DNA of 64,000 nucleotides, from positions 46,464,569-46,528,568 of the forward strand of contig OZ034975.1 in assembly GCA_964030785.1 (NCBI GenBank). Reading direction: 5' to 3'. The notes below the pieces were generated by a model. The model worked only from the letters and a program-made list of their open reading frames with translations. It did not search any database and had not been told where the DNA came from. The position numbers and the translations under genes are program-made. Of the stretch, positions 47,801 to 59,800 are shown piece by piece. The stretch's first letter is position 1; each line of letters opens with the position of its first letter. Source of the stretch: Siderastrea siderea. Taxonomy: Eukaryota > Cnidaria > Anthozoa > Scleractinia > Rhizangiidae.

Positions 47801-50800
47801 TTAATTGCTGCTGCTCGTACAGCTTTCTTTCTATTGGAATGAAAAATAAAGAAATAATAAATTTTGTGTTGTCTTTTGTGACACTTTTCATCCCTGGCCT
47901 ACACATGCACATACCCACGTCACCCATTTTCCTTTTTACTATTTTGTAGTTGCAAAAGAAACAATGTCATGGTAAGATAACTTACTTGGCATTGTAGACA
48001 CGTTTGTGTAGTTGAGAAGATATCAATTTTCCAGATGGCTTGCATTTGGATGCAGACCTTGCTTTCTTCAACTCCATTGCTTCTTCACCTGAATCTTGTG
48101 CTTCTAGATCTTCAATCAATTTCCTCAACTTCAATTGATCGCCAATGAGATTGACGCCACATGACACTAGCTGATGTTGTTGGCCTTTAAGTCCAAGCAT
48201 TACCAAACCTTCTCCATCAATTCTTTGTTCTGTTAAACATAAAAAGTCGTGAAGAATTGTTCATTGAAACTTCATTAGAAGAAAATTCTTGGCAACAAAA
48301 TGCAAGAACAAAATCAATGCAAAAAATTCTGCAATTAAGACTTGTAAGCTTAAAGAAACGTTAACTGCGAGATACCAAGCAAAGTATTTGAAGCAAACGT
48401 GGAAATTCAAGTTGAATAATTCATATAAAGTGAAGACTGTTATGGTCAAATATCGAACACCATCAAAGAAATATATGCCTATTTATGTTTCATTATATTA
48501 ACCTTTTTAAATGTCACGGATTTCAATGCCATGTTGACAGGTAGGCATGCAAACACGGCTGGCAATTACAGTGCTTGTATGGAAATTTAATGTCAAATAA
48601 TTTTCCTAAAACTCTATTTCTAAAAAATGCGTGAAATGGAAAGTTAAGGCACTAGGCAAAGGATATTATAACTGACAAAATTTGAGTGCTTTAGCTTTGT
48701 TAGAAAGCGTTCAGTTGCGTTTATAATTTTCCATACTTTATTTTTTTTTCCCGCGACTTGAACTATTATTCTTTTTAACATTTGTCTGTACCTTTTCCCT
48801 CTGGCTTGACTGACAAACGTGTCATTCGCCTCAAATTTGCTATGTAAAAACTTTTGCCTAGTCTTTCAAGTTTGCCAAAATCGTCAATTTCTTCTCATTT
48901 CATGTGTTTGCCTTTGTATGTATGTATGTATGTATATATCAAAATGGCGGGAAAACGACATTGTGTGTATGTACATGTATCAAAAAAGGCGGGAAAATGC
49001 TGAGCCGGCTACGAAAGCTTCTGCACACAACTCCCTTCACCAGCTTCGTCAGATATATATGTGTAGTCACTGAAAGTAATTCAAGAGTAAACTAAACTAA
49101 TTTTGAGAAATAAGGCGATTTGATTTTGGTTTTTCTACGCTGAAGCTTCTTTAGAACAATCGATGGGCAAAACTTGAACACGGTGCAAAATTAAGCATCA
49201 AACCATTTGTTAGTGTTATGAATGGGGATTAAATAAAAATTTCGACTGTGAATTCAATATCTATCCACTGGGATAGCGTCGGCCGTGTGTATTAAGGTAC
49301 AAGCGATTCAATGTAAACTAAACTTCCTATCTGCTAAAAGAAAGCTAAAAGAACTCACCTTCGAACTTTTCCGCCATACTTTCATCAAAGTTTGTAGTAA
49401 TCCAAGACGAAACTTCTTTGACAGAAAACTGTTTGATAGGCTTCGCATTTTCCTCACCACTTGAGCTTGAATTCTGCTTTGAATCCATTTTAAACACCGC
49501 ACAACCAGAGTCAGAGACCAACACAGACCTTAATTCACTGAACAACAGCTTGCAAATGACTAGCTAGCGGCAATGCTAGCCGGTAGCCAGCAACTTTTCG
49601 CGCCATTGACTGCCGCGCCCTACCTCGATATCAAGACGAGTTTGACTCGTTCGAGGCCCTCTGTGATACTTTCCCAGGCCTCGTTACGCGTGTTGTTGTT
49701 TTGCCGACGAAGACCTGAACGTTTTCTGGTGCCGGCATCGATTGACCGGGATGAAGAGGAGTTGGGAAAGGAGTGAAGTAGTTCGCTGTCACTGTAACGA
49801 ATTATCGTACACTCATGTACATTGTCCGTGCCGTGAGTGCAATGGTCGCCCTGTTTCGTCATCTACTGAACGTGCACATTGGGAGGTGCAAAAAGACATG
49901 GAACTCGCATCAAATGGGGAGAGATATCTTTCGAGCAACACTTTGAGCACGTGAGTTTATAGTATATATCTTCTGTTTTTGTACGTGACTCGACTATATA
50001 CAGCATGGTTCCTTTTCCACTTCGATACAACATTCATAACACTGCAAAGTTTTTACAAGCAAAGCTACCTATTCAGTCACCAAATTTCTTTTGCACGTAA
50101 GCTTAATATAAGTTAATAAAGGAATGATTACACTGAGGATGAACCGAAAACTAAGCATAACAGAGCCCTTGTTAGGCCTTTCAGCTCTTCGCCATAAATT
50201 TTGAATTGGGCGAAAACAAAAGCTTGTACTGGAATCTGATCCGATCACTTTTCCTTTTTCATGTGTTATACACTCTTTTTTTCGATAAGAACCTTTTTTA
50301 TAAGAACGTCGAGGCTGGGATTGGCCAAAATTTTAAGAACATGCAAAGAACATACCCAGGCTGAGATTTTGTTAAGAACGTCTTTATCTTGTCTTCATAT
50401 TTGTAGAACAAGCTATGTGACAATAAAATTAAGCGTAATAATTTGGTGAACGTTATTTACAGCCAATATGAGCCCCAAATGCTAGAATTTTTGTGATATT
50501 GCAAATCATCTTCCATTGAGTTTTTTTTTTTAAAGGAAACATGTATAACTTTTAGGAAATTGGTAGAACTTGACCTATTTGTTCTTTCTTTCATTCAGAA
50601 CTATGATTTACTGAAATGCTTTTCAATTTATCTCAAGAACATTGTTAAGAACGTCTTAGGCTCAAATCGCCAAAAAAATAAGAACATTCAGTTCCAGTTC
50701 AGCCTCAGCTAAAAATTTCGATGTTCTTATAAAAAAAAAAAAAAGAGTGTAACACTAAGCTTAAGCTTATATCCCTACCCAACCTCTTTTAATTAACCGT

Positions 50801-53800
50801 CTCTAACACAAGAATTATATGGTTCAAAACAGCATCCCTGTACCTGATCAGAATATAAACAGCAACAGAGAAGCAGGCGAGGAACAGGAACTACACGAAG
50901 AGAATGCAGACCACTTAGACACTGATCATTCTGATAGTCCTGATACTGATAATTCTGACATGTACAGTGCTAGAGATACCACTAGCTGTGTGAACATGGA
51001 GACAAATATAGGCTTTGGCGAAATGACATCTTGCAGCAGTGAAGAACGTAGTGATCAATATTCTAATCAATATCCCAACCGTACCAGTGGAGATCTTAGT
51101 GCAGTAGAAGAAGAAAACAGTGAAGATTCAGATGAGCATTTGGCAGAAAAGGAGGATATAATTCGTGCATTACTGAAAGGTCTTATGCTTGTAGAGCAAA
51201 TGGCAGGATCAATTACCGATTTTGAGGATGTTTTAACATTTTCAAAAGAACTGTACTGTAAAAATGATGAACATTTAATGAGACTCTGGCCAAAGAACTG
51301 GACTGAAACTAAAAAAATACTAAATGATTGTGGATACAAAGATCCAAGAGAACTATACATTTGTTTAGATGTTTCCCATATTACTCAGTGGGACGTAATG
51401 GAATCACCAGATGCTCTTTGCAGGCACTGTGGGAAGAAAGGAGAAATTAAGTACTACTATCTGGGATTACCAGAAAAGATTCAGAGATGGTGTGAAGATC
51501 CAGTAATGTGTAAAAAGATGATGGCTCATTGGGAGGAAAAGGAGCACTGGATCAGTGGTGTGGGCGCAAATTTCACTCTCAAGGAGGTCTGGGATGGGTC
51601 TCGATTTAATGAATTAAAATGGTTTTGGGATCCAGCATGTGAGTGGATGTTACCTGGAAGATGTAGCTTTTGTGCCACAGTTATATCCACAGATGAAATA
51701 CAATCTTCACCTCACAATGAAGAAGATGGCACTTATTCTGTGCAATGTGAGGAATGCGGAACAAGAGTACAGCACCGACTGCAGTATGTGAGGGGAGAAC
51801 CACGTAATATTGCTTTTATTGGCCACTGGGATGGGTGGCAGCCCTTTGGCTATCCTGGATCTCACAGCTGTGGTGAGTTATATGAACATGTTGAGAAAAT
51901 CAACTCAATCTTTACATCTACACGTAATTTAGGTTAACCCTATTCTGCCTGGGGGGGGGGGGGCACATTGTGCCCTCGCTGACTTTAACAAATTATAACT
52001 TGTAAATGGCTTGATGAATAATCACCAAATCTTGTGACTTTTCCTGAAATTTATCAGAGAAAATTCTCCTGTGTCAATGATGTGTCTATGATGATTGACA
52101 TTTCCATAGCAACCGTCTACTCGGGAGGTGTTTTGACTATTTTCTGCCTTTTTTCAGTCTTTTTTTCAGTTTTTTCCCCCTTCGCTTGTAAGAAAAAGAT
52201 AATCCTTTACTTTTTGTGCTTGTTTTGATTGAGTATGTTTCTTAGAACAAATTCATATATTTTTCGATGTCTTCGTTGTCAGCTCTATGACTGCATTCTC
52301 GGGATTCAAGATGGCGGCTCAAAATTCAAAATGGCTGCTTTGTGACGTCATTGTGACGTCATGAAACGTCATAATCGACACGTCATAAACCCTATAAACG
52401 TGCCAATTTTCATCACAAGAGCGTGAATACTTTTCGAGATCTAACGTGGGGGCACTTTGTGCCCCCCTCCCAGGCTCAGAAACTCAAAAACAGCCCAGGC
52501 GAAATAGGTTTAAAAAAAAAACAGATAAAAACAGCAAATGTGTGAAGAAAGCCATAATACAACATCATACAATATGTATTGCAGAAATGGAATTAACTGA
52601 GAGTTACCAGGAATCAGAAAAAAATCTGCCTGTACTAATGGTCGTGCTTCACTGACATTATTCCATTCAAAGCCTTGATCACTACTTTTTTTAGGCTCTA
52701 TTTACAGGATCACTTTGCTAAAAAAACAGCTCTTTAGACTATAAATTATTCTAATTACAATAGTCTAGTAATCTTATTTATATTAAATAAGTATAATATA
52801 ATTTATAGTCTAATATAATCTCTTGGAATTTTCAGGTGCGAAAGAATTAGATGCAACCTGAAGATCAAAACATTAACAAATTATATATAATATAAACATT
52901 TCTTGTTTCTAGGTGCAGTCGAGGTTACTATTGCAAACATGTACAAAAAGGAAAGAAGTTGCACTGAGGAGGTTTATGTGGTGGGGTTTGTTCCCACTCA
53001 TTTGCTGCCAAAAAAGCGCCCATGTGCACTGGATCCCTTCTTGCATCCCCTCATCTCAGATGTTGAGGATATTTTTATCAATGGTAAGTTTGGAGCCTAT
53101 TGTAGGTCTAAATGCTTCTTACATCATGACAATGAAAGAAAGCCTGAAGACTTGCATGTCCACCTATTACACTACCACTGCTTAAAAGCTCACTGGTGCG
53201 TGGTTCAAATTACAAACTTTAAAGTACAGTGTACTAGTACAGTTAGAATTATTGCTATTGACAATATACTTGGTAGTATTTTATTGTTTTTTGAGCCATT
53301 TAAATAGTTCATTTAGTACTTGTACACTTCCTAGTAACCATTTTCCCCTCTGTAATTGACTTTTATTAGTTTCTTTATTTCAATTTTTGCCAGGTACAAT
53401 TTGTATGGTAGTATAAAATAAATGAAGCTTATTTAATTATTCCTCCATTTATTCAATAGAAGAAAAAAAAAACGGTAATTTTTTTCTTATACGAAATCCT
53501 TTCAGAGTTCAATTTCTCTTATTTATAGGTCTAGAAGTCAACTATGCTCGTAGTTTTCACTGCCTTCCTTCTGGAAAGATTAAAATCCGGTGCATCATAC
53601 TTCTCTGGACAGGCGATTACGTTGCACAGTGTGAAGTGGGAAAGTTTGTCAAATGTGGAGTGCTTCCCTGTCGTCGGGACAAGTTAAAAGGTGTGATCAT
53701 TATTAAGATTATACTTTTCGTCAAGACAGATCTTTTTTAAAGAAAGTTATGATTGCCTGGAGATATTACAGCACATGTAATTCCAAGTATAAAACTCTCA

Positions 53801-56800
53801 ACAAAAATAATATATCAAACTGCAGTGAGTGACGTGCAAAGAATACATGGATTGAATTGCATTTCTCAGTGATACTGTTTGCAAGCTGAGGTTACATGTA
53901 CAAAAGTGAATGGATGATGGACATTTTGTCCCTGCAAAACAAAATTAATATATTTATATTAAATCAAAGAAATTGTCTAATCATAAGTACGATAAAAGTG
54001 TAAAATCCATACACACTAATTTGCATCAAATGCATCATATTTGCAGGGACAAACCCTGGGGGAACAAGTGCATACTACTATGGAGAGAATCGATATCATG
54101 CTAGATTTGATTGGGAAACAAGGAAAATTGAAGAAGAACTCCCACAGATGACTGCTATTGACACTGAAGATTGTCCTACCGTAAGAGCACAACTGAGTAG
54201 AAATTCTGGGTACACCGGAGTTAGCATTCTTCACAGACTTTACAAGTTGTACAAATTTGATGTTTTCAATGACTTGGTTTATGATGTCATGCACAACATT
54301 CCTCTGAATGTTGTGGCAAGACAAGTGAAGAACTGGGTTGACGGTGAAGTAATTGACAAGGATGTGGTTGAAGAAAGGCTGAAGTCCTTTCCATGGACAG
54401 CAGGTAGATAATAAACTGGCTACAACAACTTAATTATACATTGTCATTTTGATAGTGATTACTTTGAAACTGTTGTTGCTCTGGCCTAGCTAGAACACAT
54501 TATCAGTATACATTCTCATTGACACCAGTGTTGTATGCCTGATTATTTTGTAAACTGTAAACAACACTTAATACTTTTTGTAAAAATTATTTCAATTAAG
54601 GATTAACAATGAATAGCTACATTATATCATGATGACATCAAAACATCAGTCTTTTTTGTCAATATTTATTCTTAAGTGTTTTTTGAAATATTTTTTTATT
54701 TTCTCATCAAATTTTTACAATTACAGCCTTCATTATTTAATATTAACTTCACAGAATTCCTGGATGGCAGGGTACCTAAAGGTTTCTCTTCCCGTCTTGG
54801 ATACTGGAAGGCAGAGGAATACGTAATGTTTGCTTTCCCTGCATCTGAGGTGATTTTTGATGGATTGCTTGGTCCCACTGATTATCACATTTGGCAGTTA
54901 ATTGTACGAATGACAGAATTGGTGTTTAGACAGCGTGAAGTATGGGAGCACAGTGATGCTGAGCTGTTTGGCAGAATGGCAAAACGATTTGTCATTCTTA
55001 TTGAGGAGAATTACGGCATACAATCCTGTCTCGTCACAGCTCACAACCTTCAACATGTTGAACAAGATGCATGGCGTTTCTCCCATCCTGATAATTATTG
55101 GTGTTTTTCCTTTGAACGTGCTGTCAAAAGGTACGTTGGACACACATCCAATTTCAAAAATCCAGAATGCTCATTTGCGAAGAGAGAGTCACTTAGAGAA
55201 ATGCTGAAATCACTGGAATCGACTCTTAAGCCACTTCCAGATGTTGGCAGGTTTAAATTTGACTTGGATAAGGTAAATATTACTGATATTTCAAAATGTA
55301 ATGGAAACAATCCTATCTTCTTTCCATTTCATGCAATATGAAACCTGTATGAGTACGTGCCAAACTGACCATTTTTTGAAATCCAAATTATCAACAACAC
55401 GACCCACATTGTTGTGACCAGTCTACATTAAGCTCAAATGGACCTACTGTGTTTTCTCGATTAAACGCCGGAGGCATTTATTTAAAACTCGGCCTCGTAG
55501 ACCCGGCGTTTATTTGAACACGGCGTTTATTCGGGGCCCGGCGTTTATTTATTAAATGCATTTTTCAGTATTGGAAATTTATTGAACCAAGAACCAAAAT
55601 TCAACGAAAATGTTTAAAAAATGTGAAACAATGTCATCAACTTTGTCTCATCTAAGTGAATATGGTAAGTTATTAAAAAGAAAAAACATCACTGACAGAA
55701 ACAGTGATTGAACTCTTCTCAACGTTACGTTTCTCCGTGCATGAAACACGGAGGAAGTGTATCGGTAACTGCTCGACAGCAAATGTACTGTGCAAGCAAT
55801 TTTGAACAAGGTGGTGGCGAGGTTCCTTCTCCATCAGTTTCGAGAAAAGCAAATTATGGAACAATTCAATTGCAAGGAACTGCTGGAGAAATGCTGGAGA
55901 GACCCAAGAGATGATCTTTGCTTGATGTACAAGCCCGCAGAAAAGTTATCATAATTTAAAAGAGATTGACACGATACCTGAGGAGTACTTTTGTAAAAGG
56001 TAGTTCGGGAAGAATATTAGTGTATAAATTCAAATATAATGATAGAAAGAGAACTAGTATGCAGTCACGACATAATCCTGATTTAATATACCCATCTCGA
56101 ATAAACGCCAGGCCCTCAAATAAACGCCAGGACCACGAATAAACGCCGGGGGCGTTTATTTTAAACTCAGCCCTGTAGACCCGGCGTTTATTTGAACCCG
56201 GCGTTTATTTGAACCCGGCGTTTATTCAGGGTCCGCCGTTTAATCGAGAAAATACGATACTCTATAATCATCTGTAATCAGTATACGTATACTTTGTGGG
56301 ACAGTCATGGCAATATAAGAAAGTTATTTGGGAGGATGGGACACAGTGGCATCTTAACTGCTATTCTGTTTCTCCAAAAAAATTGTAATGGTAATAAATA
56401 TGCCAATCTTTTGTAGATGTGTGCCAATAGCTTGGATGCTGCCAGATACGTTGTTAAGACAGTAGCCTACTCCCCAGCTTACGCAGACAAGTGTAACAAG
56501 GGTGTCGTTGTTGGTGGAATGGGGTCAACTAGTGAAAAGAAGTTAACCAGCCATCAGATTCAACTCATCAAGGAGTCGCAAGATTGTTTCACTGAAGCAG
56601 AGGTGACAGAACATGGATATGCATTCCGGAGCCTTTTCAAACCACTTCATTGTCCGGGTAATGATGGCATGCTGTACCGGAAGGGAGAGAATCTTCTTAT
56701 CGAACATGATGGTACAGAAATGGTGTGTAAATGTCTTCAATTTTTGTGTGTTTCCATTGGCCTAGACAAACAGTTTCACACATTTATTGAATGTGCAAAA

Positions 56801-59800
56801 TACACTTCCTTGGAAGGCCCTGATGGCAGTGTAATAAGAGACTTGAGTACTGGATATGGAATTGTTGCTCTCCCCACTGCAAGTAGTGTGGTTGTGCCAG
56901 TTACTGCCATTCTGAGAAAGGTCATATTGTACCCTAGGGTTGATGATCCACAGTCATGTACTGTCATTGATTTTCAACGTCCCAGTCTCCCAAGAGCTTT
57001 ACATAGGGTCATTGTTCCATTCTATCCAGTTGTGGATGATATGATTTGGGTCAATGGCAGTGATCCAGAACCGTGGCTTGCTAAAGTGTTGACAGTTCAA
57101 AGCAGGACAAAAACTGTGCGAGTGCATTACTACGTTTCTAATGGTGATGATTTGTACATCCCTGAACCAAACCACCACCTTGGAGTTGACCGTGTCCACT
57201 GGGATACAATACTGGGGAAAGATATCGGCGAATGGAGAGGGAATCAGTGGGAAAGTTTCAATTAATTAAGTACTGTCTCTCAAAATACATTCATTATTTC
57301 ACGGTTTTTGAGCTTTTATTAAGTTTATTCCCATTATTTTTTTCAGGTATTTCTTTAGTTAGTTGGATTTCAGTCGATTTAAATATCTTCCCATTAGTGC
57401 TTTTTGTATGGAATACTTTCATGGGATTTCATATACCCATTACTGGTGTTAACAAGTTGATTTTCATTAATGGGATTTCAACATTTTACATGATGGACTG
57501 CCACTTATAAATTCACGACTGGATTTAAATATTTTCCCATCAATGGCTTTTGTATGGAATATTTTCATGGGATTTCATATACCCATTACTGGTGTTAACA
57601 AGTTGATTTCCATTGATGGGATTTCAATATTTTACATGACGGACTGCACTTCTAAATTCACATGAATGGATTTAAATATTTTCCCATCAATGGTTTTTGT
57701 ATAGAATACTTTCATGGGATTTCATATACCCATTACTGGTGTTAACAAGTTGATTTCCATTGATGGGATTTCAATATTTTACATGATGGACTGCACTTCT
57801 AAATTCACATGACTGGATTTAAATATTTTCCCATCAATGGTTTTTGTATAGAATACTTTCATGGGATTTCATATACCCATTACTGGTGTTAACAAGTTGA
57901 TTTCCATTGATGGGATTTCAATATTTTACATGATGGACTGCACTTCTAAATTCACATGAATGGATTTAAATATTTTCCCATCAATGGTTTTTGTATAGAA
58001 TACTTTCATGGGATTTCAAATACCCATTACTGGTGTTCGCAAGTTGATTTCCAGTAATGGGAATTTATAAAATTACATGCAGAAGACGTAAATAACATTA
58101 ATGGAAATGGTTTACCGTATCGCTTCTTCAGAAAATTCCCATTAATGAGAATTTTGTAAGGATGTGAAATTGCTTTTTCCCATTATGGGTTTTATAAATG
58201 CCATTAATGGTTTTTTGTAAAATTTTCCTGTGATAATTCACCGGTCAGAAAATTGGACATAACAACTGAGGGAAAGACCCCTAAAATTATTTTTCCGAGA
58301 CAGCGGGCGAGGGATAATCCCAATTATTACAAAATTAAAATAATATTTGTACAAAGGCGATCAAAAGTACTCAAAGAAAGAGAGATCCGTGTTAGAAAAT
58401 GGAAAAATAATGTCTGATAAATGTTGATTTAAAAAAGGCTTTATTTTATAAACTCAAAGTTGAAAAAGTAAAGATTCATTTCGTCCCTGGGGATTAAATC
58501 ACTTAAATGTAGGGACCAGAGAAAAATTGTCTTTTAACTTATTCTAATAATGAATGATTCCCTGGATAATAATTACAATTGTACCTTGAACTCTAAATTT
58601 TTTAATTAATTAACTAAAGAAAATACCATGAAAATTAATGTTGCTTTAGAAATTAACACAGTGGTTATAGGAGAGGCCGAGAACATGGTGGTGTAGTGAT
58701 TAGCGCGTTGGACTTCACATCTGAAGGTCTATGGTTCGACGCTCAGTCCCTGTCATTGTGTTGTTTTCTTAGACAAGAAACATTACCACACATTGTCTCT
58801 CTCCACCCAGGGGTATAAATGGTACCAGTGACATACTGCTGGGGGTAACCCTATGATGGACTAGCAACCCATCCAGGGAGGAGCAGCAATACCCTCAGTT
58901 ACTTCATGCTACAGAAACCATGATAAGCTCCAGCCATGTGAGCCTCCCTGGCTCATGTGCGACTTTACCTTAACTACCTTACCTATAAAAGAGATCACCA
59001 TACTTTTTTGTCACATTACTCTGACTATCTTAACTTGAAACAGATGCCAGTTTGATACTGAATCAGTCTGTGAAAGGAATGCGTGACAAGCATGGCAACC
59101 CAGTGCGCAATGCTCACTTGGTCGGCTTGTTCAGCAGAGTGTGCAAGCTGTTGTATTACAGGATTAAGCCAGTTTTTGTGTTTGATGGTGGAGTGCCACA
59201 TCTCAAGAAAAAGACTTTGGTAAAGATTAGTGATAGCTATTTGTGCTACAAGCAGTTGTGAAATTGTAGAGACACTCTCCTAAAAAAATGGATTTCCATC
59301 TAAAAATGCACTTTTGAAAGCAAATGGAAAACATAAAGACACTTCTAACCCCCCCCCCCCCCCCCCACCACCAATTGCTTGTAGACCTATGCAAATTTGA
59401 TCACAAAGGTTTTCACTAAAGCACAAGGTCACGTGAAGATGGCCACAAAATCATTGGTGTCCCTCTGTTGAGTATACTATGCTTTTTCAAAAATAGTTGC
59501 TCCTTGTCCCCCAAATAAATTATCCTCCCATTTAAAGAGAACATTTAAAGAGTCAATCAGTGGGGGTACATGTAGCACTTTTGGCGAACAGCACTTAAAA
59601 ATATAGCTTTTTGATTGTTTGGTTAAATTTTGGACAGTTGACATTTGTTCTCATGAGTTATTTATCTTTAAAAAAAAACCACACTATTTGATTTTTCTTA
59701 CACTCCCGAAAAGCCTTAAACATATGCAATAGTCCTCAAATTCAACTTTACCTATTACCGACCTAATGTACAGATCAATTTTGTGTTGGTGAAGCATTTG

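Larger units (their letters stand above)
44969..58232 (+). mobile_element. Apparently complete CACTA/EnSpm-type transposon
   Basis: Ends are CACAGGAAAA on the left and the inverse of it on the right (TTTTCCTGTG), with inward similarity (CAAAAAACCATTAATGG). Flanking trinucleotides are ATT and ATA, compatible with a mutated 3-bp target duplication. Inside are subterminal repeat arrays (44969-45760 and 57370-58232), a Tnp2-type transposase gene (+) and a SAM-domain gene (-) reading away from a shared 262-bp spacer. Both genes are open. Its introns contain smaller MITEs of Tc1/mariner and piggyBac type. The CACAG/CTGTG ends, subterminal arrays and Tnp2 transposase together place it in the CACTA superfamily. 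It occupies intron 1 of XPG. Confidence 0.85.

Noticed and set aside
51067..51360. Minus-strand frame in the transposase gene
   Set aside because: It is a shadow of transposase exon 2, which carries the recognisable Tnp2 motifs.
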